Assembly: GCA_900239685.1 (NCBI GenBank)
Contig: OENT01000715.1
Location: 18,629-82,628, forward strand
Reading direction: 5' to 3'
DNA length: 64,000 nt
From: Rotaria macrura
Lineage: Eukaryota; Rotifera; Eurotatoria; Philodinida; Philodinidae
The position numbers were made by a program, and so were the translations under genes. Position 1 is the stretch's first letter; each line of letters opens with the position of its first letter. Below the pieces are notes generated by a model. That model was given only the letters and a program-made list of their open reading frames with translations, made no database searches and had not been told where the DNA came from. Below, in pieces: positions 37,362 to 53,000 of this stretch.

Positions 37362-40300
37362 ATGTCGAATCAAAATAATTTTAATTTTAATCATCGTAAA
37401 AACCACACGGATCCAACCTCGTCTCGGCGCAACGTGAAGTATAGTCAACGTGGTAGTCATCAAAATTATCGTCCACAACCAAATTATCATAAAAATAATG
37501 GAGATAATGTTGAAAGTCTTTTGCCATTAATGGATAGTCGTCTAAGAACTGATGGAAATCCATCACAAGGTTTCCAATCAACACGGCATAAAACAAATTC
37601 TAACCAAACTCGTCGACGACCTGTTTCATATAATCCGGTGCGAAATTTCCCCAGCAATCAAACTGGTTGGTGGCGTGTTACAATCGAGCAGGCTGGTATC
37701 ATTGGCAAAGAACGTGTTATGGCAACATTGAAAGCTCATTGTCCTCGTCATTTTCAACCTTATCATGTAAATGATTGTTTCATACGAGAATGTTGGTGCT
37801 ATTTAATTCTATTATTTATCATTTTAGTATTTCATTGATCCTCATACGAAATCGGGTGTTTTCTTTCTCAATAATCAAACTGATGCTGAAATGATTAAAC
37901 GATCTAATAGAAAAATTGAAGTGCAAAATTTAGATATAGTAAGAAAATATAGATGAAAAAATTATTTTACAATCTTATACTTTCTTATTTATCGTTGAAG
38001 CTTCGAATTACTGTGAATCGTGTGCCAACTCCCATCCCATCATTGGATGAAGATTTACGACCACATTTCAAAGTAATTATTTAAAAGGAAAAAAAATACC
38101 TGATAGCTTCGAAACTCATCCATTTATCTCTAGGATTTCATACTTAATCATCGATTTAATCAACAAACATTTCAATTAGATTTATCCAATTTAGCCGATG
38201 ATGAAAGTAAGTAAAAAAGTATGTTTGCATATTAATTCTACATTACTATGTTGACTATTTAGATTTAAGTGCTTTGGGTATCTTTCCTCAATTTAGTAAA
38301 CATGCATTCATACGTGATGTTGTTGATATCATCAATAAAGATCTTCATATGGTAAGAATTCCTAAATCTATCCCCAAACAACATAAATACCTACCAGACT
38401 TCTACTATGATCATTCATTTTTGTCTTGTAATCAGGATTTTATTAACTCATCATAATAATATTATTCGATAGATGATAGTTTTAACAATTTTGATTCATA
38501 TGAGCAGTAATCTACTCATTTTAGTTCAATCAGGTGTTGTTTATCAGTTTTCACACATTCATAATACAGTTCTTATGACTATAATAGTTAGAAAAGCGGT
38601 ACTGCGAAATCTCAATTGAATACGTTTTATCATTACTGCTTTGAATGAAATATGACGTCAATGGTACCTTTCATGCTATGAAAATTCGTTTCTCAACTAA
38701 AGTTTATGTCATATATTTATTCAGTCAATAAAAATGAATATAATTCCATTTTTCATCAGCCTATAAACTCATAGCAAATGAAATTTCAATCTGGTTCATA
38801 ATTATTAGTTTATGTTCACATGAAAAACGGCTAACGGTCAACCAGCATGACTGAAGTTGAGGACTCATATTCTCGGAGACAAAACAACCGATCTTATACA
38901 TTTTAAGTTTTTAGGTAGGTTTTTTGTATATTTTGCGTCGATGTATACAATTTATTTTTAATAATTAAGAGAATAAATGGTAGTCACCAGCGAAAATTCC
39001 GTAGTTTTGTGCAACAGTGGCTTGCAAAAGCTCTTTTGTGTCTTGTGAAATCTCAAAAACGGACACATTATTAGACACAAAAACAGTAATGCTAGCTTGA
39101 AATACAAAAGAACATCATTACTTTGATGTTCTAAATCGATAAATCCATATACACAATAAAATTTCACATCCAGGACTTTTTAAAAACAAATTCACGCCTG
39201 TGGGTTACCTAATTTTTGTTAATAAGTTACTCATTTTTCAAAGTATTAATATATTTTTCTTCCCCAAAAGATAGCCCTGACTTTTATCTACAAAATACTC
39301 TTCCGTGCAATTCATTAACGTGAAGTATTTTGCAAGATTTATCACTTCTGCCGAACCCACCAATAATTGAGAACCTTTTTGTCTGTGCGTTTCCGACCAG
39401 TATTTTACTCATAAAATCCAAACAGATTGATAGCTAAGGTTCAAACTTTCAAGTATTATAGAACTTCTTTGGTTACATATTGCTTGAAAATTAAAGGTCT
39501 TTCCCTCTTATTATTTTCTAGATACATTCGTTGGAAGTTGAAAAAATGTCTGTGTATCACATGCGTTTTCCATGTTCAGGCTGTATACACATGTCATCAA
39601 TTTAAAAAATGATGAAGCATTTGATACAGCTATCATGAGATATTAGGAAATATGTGATCAGTCTATTCAATCTTATTTTAATCCTGAATTGTAGACTTTT
39701 CAACATAGTCCAAACAGGAGAAGAATAATATCAATTGTGATATGATTCCTTCTGTCTGTCTTAGATGAATTTTCATTACATCTTCTCTACTGTCAACGTA
39801 TCTAAATTCTTTTCATTTGAAAATTGAAATAACTTCAAAAATTCATGCTCTCTGAACGATTAAATTCTTTAAGTTGAACATATTTGACATGCGCACTGTT
39901 TGGCATAGATACTAACTTTTCTCTAACATATTCGTTTCTTTGTAGACACGGCAATTAGATTTGGGTTCGAATAATATTTTCAACTTGCATGCATTTCATA
40001 ATCTTCAATTGAATGATCTTATGCAATTAAGTTTGGCTTCAAATCAAGTTTGTTAACTTTAATACACGAGTTTTACGTTTTATTTTTCGAAATGAATTAT
40101 TTATGTGTAGTTAAAAAATGTGAATGATTTTGAAAATCTAAAACAGCTGCCTCAATTGACACATTTACTGATTAGTAACAATCCAATCACATTACAAAAA
40201 AACACGTCTAATAGTTCAATGGACGACGTAATCAGGTCAGGTCGAAAAACTTCTTTTCTTCATCGACATTCACAACAGACAGAAACAAAAAGAAAGCGTT

Positions 40301-43300
40301 TACATAAATCGAATGTTTTATTATCTTCAGTTTATTTATATTATATTATCTTTATTCTAAACATAGCATTTGATTTCAAATGAATGATAAATATTTAATT
40401 CATTGAATTGAATTGAAATCGAAATGAATTTAAAAAAATGAAAATGATTTAATATAGATTCGAGATCGTTTAATTACATTGAACGAGAGCAAGTGTGAGT
40501 GATTTTGTACGCCGAACATTACTTCCAGCGTGAGAGTGTAGAAAGTAGAATAAATCTGTAACAATTTTCTTTTGTAAATGATATCGATACTCGTATTTTG
40601 TACATCGAAAAACTCTGTGGCAATCCACCAGCTGATCGAAACATTGAATATTAACATAAAATATTTTTCAACTAAACTCCATGTCCAAAAATACTTAAGA
40701 AATAAAACAACAACTGCAACAAGAAAAAACGAAAAAAGACAAAGAAATGATAAATCAATCACAAATGATTAATGATAATAATTCTTTGTAAATCATCTTA
40801 AAATCGAACTAAACCTCTGTTGTTGATAGAAATTGATTTATATTATCAATTTTGGACATTTGAATACAGAAAAATGATTCATTTCAATAACTTCTTTTTA
40901 TAAACAAACATAAGAAATGATTCAATTATGTTACCAACAACGACGATGAACTGCGTCAAATTTCTTTTTTTTTTCTGTATATGTGATGAGAGTATTTGAT
41001 TATTGTAAAAATGTAATAAGCGATCTCGATAAACAGCATTATAAATTAATGAACGACATTTCGAAATCAGATTCTATTCAGAATGAAATTAAAGATTTTA
41101 AAACAAAGCAAAAATAACGAATATTCAAGACGAAATATAAAAACATTCGATTTGAAATTGCCAGAGAAATACAAAAACGCAGCTTAGGCGAGAGACTAGT
41201 TTGTTGCTGCTGCTTGGGTGTCTATATTTTCAGTTGCATTCTGCAACAATCATCCATCAATTGGTTCATCTAATACCATTCTAGTACGATACAACGAAAA
41301 TTACCACAACTCAAACGAATCGTAAGTTTAATTCATTTTCAATCAACATCTACTGTTATTTTTTTTTGTGATCATCTTGTTCTGTGTAGGACAATGTTGA
41401 TCTTAAACCACCAATTCGCTTCCCAACTGATTTTGATATCGTTAAATTACCAGACTGTAAACAGCATTCGGTGCCACAAGCGATGGAAGCGTTTTTAGCT
41501 AAATTCATTGAAGAATTTTATCGATTATTTGATACCAATGGTCGACACGATTTACATGCATGCTATCATGATTCATGTATGTTTTCACTATGTATTACAA
41601 AATTAGATGATTCACTAGTGCCAATACGACTATTTAAATATGGTACATTAATAAGTGAATCAAGAAATTTACTAATGGTTGCCGATAATACTAAACGCAT
41701 TAATCTATTACGACATGGTAAAATGGCTGTTTTGGAGTTTTTAAAAAATAAATTTCCTTTAACGAAACATGACGGAAATTCATTCCATGTTGATGTAATT
41801 TCAACAGCTGTAAGTTTCAAATAGAAGCTTCGTGTTTTATGTTCTTGTTTTTCGAATATTTTTACTTTTTAGAATAATCTAGCTATTTTCACAATCAATG
41901 GACTTTATAAAGAAGGTAAGTTTCGAATGAATAAGACTATTTGAATAGTTTTCACACTGAAGTTTACCAATATTATCATTTACAGAGAGCTTAGTCTAAT
42001 TTGAATTTTTAAACACTGATGACTCGCTTTTTTTCTCATAACTTCGTCTTGTTTGAAATAGTTTGATCCTTGTAATGGATGCGGCAGAATCAATGGCGGT
42101 CTAATGATTGCCTCAATAACTACAATTTTCATTATTTAGGCTTGAATAATTTTTCAAAATATTCGCCATTTAATTTTCAGCAAAGTCTATATGAAAACTT
42201 TTTCTGTACAAAGATAAACCGAAATATGAAAATAAGAATACTCTGCACGTTCGAAAGGAGCAGCTTTCAAAGAAAGTTTTTAAACTAAATTTCAGAACCT
42301 TTTTTCTAATCGCACAAATAATGAAGCAATAGTGAAGATGCTCTTGAACACTTTTGAAGCTGCTGTTTCTCGCTGAGTCGATCAAATTTCAATCGAATTG
42401 AATTGAACATCGAAAAATCAGACTATTCAAAATTCTACTGAAATTGATTCAAATCTGATATTTTTCGCCAGCGAAATTGACGAAGCGAATTTTAAGTCAA
42501 CATTCAGCTCTGAATCTGTTACAGTAGTTATTTTCCATCAAAATAAGGAAAAGTCGAAAAAAGATGATGTTATTTTGACCTAGTTATTCTTCTTTTCTTG
42601 TTTCTGTTTCGCTTTAGTACAGAAAAATGATTGATGTGAACCTCGTAGATAGTAGAATGTTGGAGTTGAAGCCTAGAAAATGACAAATGTTGAAATTAGT
42701 GAGGAAATGCTGAGATCACCATTTATTCTGCCGTGTTTGCTAAATTGAAAAGTAATTCGCTGATAGAGTAGATTCGTCTCTTTAGTTCAACAATAAACAA
42801 TCTCTTCATATTATTTAAAGTATGTAATTCATCATAGAATCATTGAAGATTCACCAGAGAAAGCATTTACCCAATTTAGTTCACAAGACGTTTTCAAAGT
42901 ATTTTTGTATGATCTAGTTAAAGGTCATAATATCATTCAGAGTATGTCTAACGAGAGGAGCTACGAAGAACAAATAAATATATTTCTCACAGTAATTTGA
43001 ATCAGTTCATCGCTTAATTATGAAGTTAATGTTGACTGCACCAATCTAACAATTCTATATGAATAGATCGATAGTCAAGAGATTAGATCACATGTTTGAC
43101 ACATTAGACAGATTCCTAGTTCAGTAATTAAATTATCTAAACTGTGACGCTTTTGTAATCCGTTTTTTATTGAAAATAATCAACTCATTTCTATGATACG
43201 AATTTATTGTTTCAGTTGATCAAAGTACACACAATCCAATTCGTTGTTTTCAACGAACATTTACTTGTGCTCAAACATCTACTGGGTAAGTTTGTCATCG

Positions 43301-43799
43301 TCGTTTTCGTTTTAATGCTCTCCGATGTATTCTAATGGTATTTATTCGTATCATTTAGTGTACTCATCATAGCTGATCATCTTTTGCTAAGTAATGCAAC
43401 GGATACACAGATTTCAGTATGTAAAATATTTTAAAAAATTCATATGCTATAGTGAATAAGTTTGTGTTACATAGAAAATGAATCATTCTTCAACAAATGC
43501 TGACACACGAAATCAAGAAATGATTTCGAAATTTTCTCAAGAATCAGGCATGAATATTAATTATTCAAAATTGTATGTCTCTTAGTTTGGCTTGAGATCT
43601 ATATCTATAAGACGATATGTCTATTCGTATTCTAGATGTCTAGAAGAAAATAATTGGAATTATACGAAAGCTGCAGAAGTATTTCTTGATCTAAAAAATA
43701 AGGTTAACTATTATTGATTTTCTTCGTTGTTTTCGTTTTATCAATGTTTTAACTTTTATTTAGAATAAGATTCCAGCGGAAGCTTTCAATAAATCTTAG
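37362..43799 (+). CDS. NXF1: Nuclear RNA export factor (NXF1/TAP family)
   Basis: Receptor that carries mRNA through nuclear pores, normally as a heterodimer with NXT1. Exons: 37362-37766, 37828-37938, 38001-38072, 38134-38206, 38263-38351, 39946-40047, 40111-40235, 41285-41321, 41390-41809, 41873-41915, 43216-43285, 43359-43416, 43475-43572, 43636-43702, 43764-43799. All join in phase to 601 aa (human NXF1 619). Domains: a basic Gln/Asn/Arg-rich N-terminus (1-100), an RRM-like domain (~101-195, TGWWRVTI at its start), leucine-rich repeats (~200-340, ending LPQLKRID), an NTF2-like domain (~360-535), and a TAP-C/UBA-like end (~548-601, with NNWNYTKAAEVF and IPAEAF matching human NNWDYTRSAQAF and IPEVAF). 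Gene order inside the protein is canonical. Three introns exceed 1 kb. Confidence 0.95.
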
Positions 43800-46700
43800 T
43801 TCCAAATTGTTATTCACAAAAATGTGTCTGCACTAATCATTAGATACTATTTTGTTTTCTTTTGGTTCTTTTTTTATAATTTTGTTTTTGAAACTAAAGT
43901 GTACGTGTATTTTTTCTGTTTGATTTCATGAAAGAAGTGTATTAGTGTAAATATATTAAACAAACAATACAGTTGGTTATTTAAAAAAAAAAGAATCCGT
44001 TCTTTTGGGTATGAATAATGCAATCGATTTTGCATTTGACGCATCATTCGATATCAAAAAACTCTTGAACAGACTCAAGTATCAAAAGTGTTCACAGCGA
44101 ATATGTACTCATTTTTTTATGGTAACAATCTAAAAGAGTTAAAATTCGATTTTCTCATTCTTTTTGAATTTTTTCTCGTCATGTCATATTCGATAATAAT
44201 TATCTAACGCTTTCAAAACTGAAAGATTTATATTTGCACATCATTTTAATTGTCATCGATCGAATTCTTAATGTTAAACAGTCTTTTGTGGCTTGAATAT
44301 TTTTCAAATACCAGATTTGAAAAATTAAAGTTTTATTTGTTTTCACCTGACGAAGATTGAAAACATGAATCTCTCACAGTATTCGATTGTAATAGACAGT
44401 AGTTGTTTAGTGAAAATGTATGCATGAAATTTAACTGAATTCGAACATGGCATTGTGTCAACGTGAAGTCATTCAACAAATCAATGAACATCGCTTTTGT
44501 TTTTTTTCATGCACATTTTTTAATTTTCTTTTACGTATTCTACGGAGAATCATACAATCTCATGTCCCAAGAAAAATCCATGCACACAAAATTCTTGTAT
44601 GCGAGCTAACTGCTTCTATAACTCCGATTAGCTGCTTTTTCGTCTGTAGAAAACATAGGTGAACATATCGTGCAAAACTTTTTCGTTCTATTCGTTGGTC
44701 GTTGTCTTGTTTAAAGTTTATTCGATTGACAAACATTCTTAAACTATTTATTGATTAGTATTACCATATAAGTTTATTTTCTTATTGTGATTGATTGTAT
44801 TTAAATGATAATAGAAAACCAACAAGAATGAGTAGATAATGATAAATGGTATGTTTTTTCTTATTCATGATAACAATATATTCCAGTTATGTTGATCGCA
44901 TGTTTGCCTGAAACCATATAGTTTTGTATAGTCATTTCTATCGAAGAATAAATTTCAGATTCTTTGTATTTATTTATGCAAATTTAAATGATGAAATCGG
45001 AAAGAATTCTGAAATGATGTTTTTCTTTTCATCAATCGTTGAATAATACGATTAATTTTTTTCGCTAAGCAACGTCTCTTCATAATAATTATTATTATTT
45101 TATGTTTCTGAACGAAGATTGTCGTTGAAAATTGTAAGTCGGGCTTGTTTTTTGGTTCTTGATCAACTTCGTAAACAGTGAAACTTAGAATCGTTTATCG
45201 GTTCTCGAATAATATTCTATTTGAATATTTCACTACAATCATTATGAATTCATATCAGTCATCATCAAGATAGACACTTACCATTTCCATCAAAATCTAA
45301 CCATTCAACGTCAAAATGAGTTAAAAAATAATAACTATGTTTCTTATGCATAAAATCATTGTGGTATGGACCGATGTATTTATTCAAAACATGGATCGAA
45401 GTGAGTACCCTATTGATTTACACGAATTATAGCAGTTCTTGATTGGCATTGATTTCTAGACTTGACGTATCTATCACACATCCGTATTGTTAAAACGTAT
45501 CAATGTAATTTAAACGAATCTATAATTCAATATCGTGTCAGAATGTTTTTTTTTTTATAATACTTAGCAACAAATCAGCATGTGTTTTTAAGTAGAATAA
45601 GAATTTTAATTTTTCGATCTATTGATTACTTTACTATTTCTAGAATAAAGAACAACTTCATTTTCAATGAGAAATCAATGCCAGTATTCATGTTGTCAAA
45701 TATATAAAGACACATTTATAAGTCATAATTTAGAACGTTAAGTCGTTATTTTATTTCGAACTTTGAAATAACATCAAGCGAATGAATTACTTTAATTGTC
45801 TGTCCACGATTACTACTCATATTGAACTAGAATCGTTGGAATTATTTTTTGATAGGACATCAGACTAATCTCTCATTGATCATCTTTTTTAAAAGTAGCC
45901 TTTTATTGCCAATGGAATCTTACAAGTTTACCATCATCATCATCGTCGTAAACAATCATGTTCACGGTATTACTAAGTAGAATTTTAACAACTGATAAAG
46001 ACCCACAGTAGGATGCATAGTTTGCATAAAGTTCGGATTGACGCCTAGATTTGAACTTCTTGAACTCGAGAAACTTTATATCACATTCACAGTCATGTAT
46101 TCGAATCATTGAGAAAATAATGAAAGAATTCGCTCCTATTGACCTTTGGATACAAGTTTTTATGTTTGTATTGAATGCTCAATGTAGATTAGAATAGTTA
46201 TTGACGAATCAAAAGAGTTCATGGTGACTATCAATAAATCTGATGTCGCATAGAATGCTCAAAACGTTTCATGAAATACAAGTATACTCCTATTGAATAA
46301 TTGAATTCGATACTAGATTTATTTCTTGCAGGCATACTATTGAAATTCAGTCCACTTGAGAATTTATTATTCCAGTAAAGTATCATTGTTTTTTATACTA
46401 AAACTTGTCATGAATTCTATCTATAGATAGATCTAATCATGGACACAGTATCAAAGAGAAAAATTTGGACATTTGTGTGAAACACGATTGACACATCAAT
46501 GCGATGAACACAGCTTGTCTGAAATAGTCTGTTTGTTGAGATGAATCTTTTTTCCTTCTTATCAAGAGCCCGCTATGAATCAAATGTTTATGTAGATGCA
46601 AAATTGCAGCTTAGATAGTTTTCTATTGACTAAGAATCGACGTTCTACTTATCGAAAGTCATCTTTCATCTTCACCAAATAATGTCGTTCAATCTAGTTT

Positions 46701-49700
46701 GCGTAGTATTTTGTTCGAATGAATATTTTATTAGACATTTCCCATGATTTCATTCTGCTATTTTTGTACAGGGAATAGAAGCAAAAAAAGGAGAATACCC
46801 ATATACATACATATATATATATATATTTATGCTCATGAGAAATTAAAGCGAACACGATAAAAGTCTTTCACAATATTGACTTAAGTAAAGTATGCGCACA
46901 ACAAGCATTGATACTTGATATGAAGTATAAAACCAAGCGAAATCAACCAGCCTATCGCTATCTCAATATTCATATATCACACAAAAATTTTAAGCGACTT
47001 CGAAATTTATTTGATAGATTCGTTTTCGTTTAAATCGAGTAGATATTCTTTTCTAACCGACAAAAAACAATTGCACCAGATGGTGGTAAGATATAATTAA
47101 TCAAACTATGGAATAGATTGATTTTCTTTAGTTAAAACACACCAACGGTTTGGAAACAAAAACCAATACACTGGCTAAGTATCGATTTTTCTACACGAAC
47201 ACGACATTCGAGAAATCATTAACAATCGAATAAAGTCAAAATGTAATGAATGAAAAAAAATAAATAATGATAACATTTCTAATGTTTCTAAAGTACATCT
47301 AACTTATTGAGAAGTATATTTAGAATTGTCTATGCAGAAAAAATCATTGAACATTACAAAATAATCATTCAAGTACGAACACAAAACGATTAATATTTAT
47401 CAAAATAGAAAATCATTTTTATGAAGGACAAAAATAATCAGAATCTTCAATACTGCCACGGAATCAATATTTCAATAGGTTTAATGTATATATAAAAAAA
47501 AGTCTTTGAAATGTAATTTGAATAAGTCAAGTCTATCGGGAAAAGTAGATTAACATATTAAATATGATGTTCTTTCATCAATAAGACAATCTACTGTTTC
47601 AAGTTTTATGTAATCTATAAGCAAAAATGTACTGTACTGTTATTTCTCAAATATTGCCGAGATATAAACCATTATAAATCAAAGATAATCAACTGAATCA
47701 CTGACATTTGAATAAGAACAAGCATCATAGAAAAGAGAAAAGTTCAAAACTAATTAGGATAGATAGTTATTGTCAATTGACATTCAAATCAATACGACAA
47801 GTCTCTATCTATTGTTTAGATAGAGAACTTATCTGGTTAAAAGTTTCATGTTATACGTCGTTAAAAACTAGATCATTTTCATAGATTTTTTTCCGTACTA
47901 GTTTTCTTTCATCATCTACCATAGTTCATGATCGATAAACATATATTTTCTCACCATAGGAGACTGGCATGTGATTGCATCTCTCATTCTGTTCGACACT
48001 TTTTTTCTTTCTACATTATTTCTATTTAGTCATAGTTCGAAGAATCATTTTCTCTTCTTGCTAGCTTCATTCGTTTACAAAGTACTTTTGGCATTCTCAT
48101 CAAAATGAATACTTTCAAAATGTCGCACTATCGATGGAAATCTTTCGACATGAAAGAACAATAAGATTTTTATTCTTCATCGTACGTATGGAAGACAAGT
48201 AAGTATCAAGAATTATTTGGCATATATCAGTATATGTAAGTACCATCGAACGAAAAAAAACACAAGAGAGTAAAGATAGCATAAATGAAAATATATATGA
48301 CATTATCTTTCTTGTCTTGTTTTGTTTCGTAAAAAGAAATTTGTTCTAGAATAGAACATTGAAAAAACAAGGAGTGAATAAAAAAGCAAAAATGCATTGA
48401 AGAAAGGTTGTTACATTGTTGTGCAAATGAAACTATTTTACCATTCGCACATCGATAGGTAAACCGATATAAGCATAAAATCGTTTTCTTTCTTCTTTTT
48501 TTACAGTTCTTTATAATGCTTTTGTAAGTTTTTCAAAAAATCTCGTTTTCTTTTTCTCTCTTTGATTGAATATACATATATATATATATATTCATAATTA
48601 TATTTTTTTTGTCGAGGCGAAAAAAAAGGAATCGTTTATTCTGTACTTCTTGATGTCGATGTTTTTTCCTATGTGTCTCTCTCTAGAGTGTCATCGTATT
48701 GCATTTATTTTTATTCATCTTATCCTCTGTCATTATCGACAACAATCTTTCTATTGTGGAATCAAATCCTCTGATTTCTTAAGATTGAACGTTTTTTTTT
48801 TACTTATTGTCCTATCTGTCTCATTTAAATATGCATATTATTTATGTGTATATGTATATAGACGCGAGGGCAACGAAATTTATTTATGATGGTGAAGATT
48901 AACAGCAATTGGAGACGGTACAAACCATGAAGAACGATAACATATAGAGAGGAAAAAAAAGACCGATAGGTATTTCTCTGACGGTCGAGAAGAGAGGACA
49001 GGTCATTTTCTTCCACTTCTATACTAAACAACACGAATACGTATATTCTAAAGGTGAACGTTGTACATTTAACGAGTAAAGATTTTTATTCAGACTTTTC
49101 TCTTTCTTTTTCCTTCTATCCATTTTGTTCTACATTTGATCTTGATCATGATAAATAGTATTGATTCTGCTAGGAAATTAACATCGTGTTTCTTCTTTCT
49201 CTTCTTCTTTCTTCTTTTTTTTTTCCGGTCTAAATCCTGAATATTACAAGTAACGAATAAAAAATGTCTCTCCAGTGTAACACGACGTTTTGTTGCTCTA
49301 TCATTCTCTTCTTTCTATCGATAATCAAATTGAACTACAGCTAGCAGCAATCCAAGCTACAATACATGTACATGCATCACAAATTGTATATGTATATATA
49401 CATATTTATATCTTTATATCTTTATATCTTTATATATATATATATATATATATAAATATAAAGGATGGTTCTTCTGGAAATTTTCTTCTCGTTCTTTATT
49501 TCTCTCTCTCTCTTTCGATTCAACAGGCATAATATATATTATCGAGGATATATCATTCTATACTTTTTGTGCATTCATTTCATTTCATTCCTACTTTTTC
49601 CCTTCGTCCTCGTTCTCGTCTTCTTCCCTTTTCTAAACTGATCGATCGTCATTCTATATGTTTTGCAAGTAATGAATAAAATTTTGACATTTAACAAAAA

Positions 49701-50002
49701 AAATTTGAATTCCTCTCTTCCATTCTTGACTTGAACTTGTCCGATTATTTCTTTTTCTCTTCTGCTTCTTCGTCTTCTTCTTGTTCTTCTTTTTCTGTAG
49801 GCTTGTTCTTCTTCGTCATTTGACTGCTATTCGATACCAGTATTATTCATTGTTGAAAAAAAATAAAAACGGAATTAACATCAACTTTATACATACATAT
49901 GTGACCTACAGAGCTGGTGTCAAATATTATTCTTTAGATTCTAAGAAATATTACTAGGAAAACAACAAAGGTTTATTTTTGGAATTCGTTTTTCTAACAA
50001 AC
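43800..50002. other. Long gene-free region
   Basis: 6.2 kb without a supported gene on either strand. From about 48300 to 49800 the plus strand is strongly pyrimidine-rich (many C/T and T runs, TTCTTC repeats), with TA microsatellites at 48577-48591 and 49430-49453. A Lys/Glu-rich 24-codon frame on minus (49820-49747) lies in this CT-rich DNA and is probably composition. The phrase AAGTAAYGAATAAAA recurs at 49249 and 49668. Confidence 0.5.
49430..49453. repeat. TATCTT/TA microsatellite
   Basis: Three TATCTT-like units (from about 49408) run into a TA run. Simple-sequence DNA in a gene-free region. Confidence 0.8.
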
Positions 50003-53000
50003 ATGGCAACAGCCTACATTTGCCCAATGTGTGTTTTCAATTGCGACAACTTACCTGATTTAGAACAGCATTTGGAAGGTAAAAATAACTTTCCACAAAA
50101 AAAAAGAAAACATAAAACTTTTGTCAACTTATAATTTCTAGCACATGAAAATAATACAATACAATCACCTATGAAACAACAACAATCAAGCAAATCTGTA
50201 CGAAATAGTCCTCTTTATGCTAAATCTCATACTGCAGTCAATCTTGTTCGTTCGATATATTTATTTATGTATTCTATTTTAATATTATTCTTTTTATTTT
50301 CACTTTCGTCTAGCGACAACAACAAAATCGTAGTCCAATTAATAATTCTTCCATACCATTGAATTCTTCACCGATTCGTTCATCACCAAATAAAAGCTAT
50401 GACAGACGATATTCATGTAAATCATGTCCATTTTCAACTCATAGTGTCAAAGCTTATTTTAATCACCGACAAATGGCACATGGTGAACAACTTATCATAA
50501 CTGAATGTCCATTTTGTGATTATGCTAGTCAATATCCTGGCAAAGTAAAAAAACATTTAACAGATGAACATCCATTACAACAGATGTCCAATGGTATATA
50601 CATATATGAATATATATGTTTTTCAATATATTCGCTAATATGAATCGTTTATTTTATTCTATCGGATGTTCTAGGTAAATCACCCAATCAGTCAAATCGA
50701 ATACTAACACATGGAAATTCAATTAACAATGCCATTGAGCAAAACGGAAAAATTAATAGTGAGAAAACGGCTACACGTTTTACCGATTGTCCATTTTGTT
50801 CATTTACGTCGGTCGATAGTGAAGAATTTCGTAAACATGTCCTTACAAATCATTTAAGTGATAAGAATTTTCGTTGCCTTGTTTGTAATCGACTTTATCG
50901 ATATAGAGGCGATTGTATGTTGAATGATAGAAAAAGAACAAACCAAATGTTCAAGATAACCTTTTGTTTTTATTCAACGTTTTTAGGTTCATTTCATATT
51001 CGTAAAAAACATTCTGATCGCATGATTGGTGATAATATTGAATCCTTACGTGAATATATTGGTGAATTTCAACCGAATACAATGACAGCAAATGAATTAA
51101 AAGAACTTTTATCATGTCCATTGACACCATCACTTGCATCTATACCATCGAATGGTACAACAAACAATGGTCGGTCATCATTACCGATATCGACACAACA
51201 AGCAAATCCGCCACATGCATTTCGTTGTGGTTATTGTAAATTTTCATCGGTCAATTCAGGTGATGTTAAAAAACATCAAACATGGAAACATGCAAACTTA
51301 GGATCGAATATTTTACCTATTGATCCAAATGATCCTCATCAACAACCAAGCGTTGGTTATAAACGTAAAAGAGTTCATAGTACAAAAACAAATAATAATA
51401 ATGATAATGATGATGATGGTCCAATTACACGACGCCCAAGAATATCAATGCCATTACAACGTGATTTATCTATTGATACAACATCAGGAACAAACACGGA
51501 TAATGATTCGGCACCTCGAGGTTTGTTATTTAAAGAATGAAGGTTTTCCAAGTATTGAAAATCTGACAGAAAAAAATAGATTTCCTTGAAATTACTTGAA
51601 CATACATTCAAAGTCGGCATGAATTTAATACAGTTGATGATTCACTCTCATATAAATTATTTCAAGAGAGAATAAATAGATCGCAGATGGAAAAATCTAT
51701 TTATTCTTTGACTCCAACATAACATAGAATACATCAGATTAATTTCCCCTCTCACCCACTGCATGAGTCATTTGAATGATGCCTCGTTATAAAAATAAGA
51801 TTGATACAATGATTCATAGATAACGTTCAAGCCAAACGTAGGTTTATCAAATCTTTGGCTGTGCTCAAGTGTACAAATTTTCGCTAGTAGTTCTCTATTG
51901 CGTATCATACATGTTCATCGTTTGAAACTCATTCACATTGAATTCTTTTAATCAATTGTCATATTTGATGATTATAAAAACACGATGCGTATTCGAAGAT
52001 CGATTTAAGATTTCGTCGAGCATTTCATTGTTCTGTAGCATACGATTTATCTATATTTTCAACAATAGGTCTTCACCTAATGGATAATAATAAAGCAATG
52101 CTTTGGATAATTTTAGATCAAAATTCTAAAACTTGTCAATATCTATCTCATATATGAGCGAATAGATCCTGTAAGAAGAATTTCAAGGAAATATTCTATA
52201 AAAATCACATTGTCGAGTTTCCGATGAGTTTTGAAAAATCATACGAACTGAAAACTCGATAGAAAGTTCTGAACGAGAAAGTTTTTGATTCATCGTCTCT
52301 GATTTCTATGATTGAATTAATGTATGGGTGCTTCTCGAATTACCAGAAGAGAACCAAACATTTCTCCATGTATCTTTCTAGCTTTCGAAACAAAATCAAT
52401 TTTTCTTTCAATAGATCTTCTTTCACCAAATGAACATCAATCAACATCATACGATAGTGATCAATCAACAATGAAAACTACAACTAGTCATTTATCTATT
52501 CAGAATTCCTTATCGGCTATTGGATCAATATCATCTCGTGTTTATAAATGTATACGTTGCGAACGTTTAGCACCCCATCGATGGATTATTGAACGTCACA
52601 TACGTGCTAAACATTCATCGGACTCAGATAATATGTCAAGCATAATACTTGAAATCGATAAACCATTAACATCATCAACGAATGGTGAACCGATGACAGC
52701 AACAAAATCATCATCATCAACTGATCCAAATAGTTTAGCGTCAACAATACCGAAAGCTTTTTCATGTTCTGCATGTTCAATTGAATCTTATCATTTATGG
52801 GTTATTCTTCGACATATTCGAAATGTTCATCATAATGATGGGTCCAATGCGAAGATTATTGATAACATTAATAATCAAGTAAGTTCATCTATGTTCTTTT
52901 TCCTAAATTAAAATTTGTGTATTATTTCTAACATAGGTAATCGAAGATACTGATGATCTAGGATCAGACACACCTGTCCAGAGTATACCAACAAGTACCA

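Noticed and set aside
49747..49820. A Lys/Glu-rich 24-codon minus frame resembling an acidic protein tail
   Set aside because: It lies in TTCTTC-type simple sequence, which reads as Lys/Glu on the other strand, and no upstream exons can be found.
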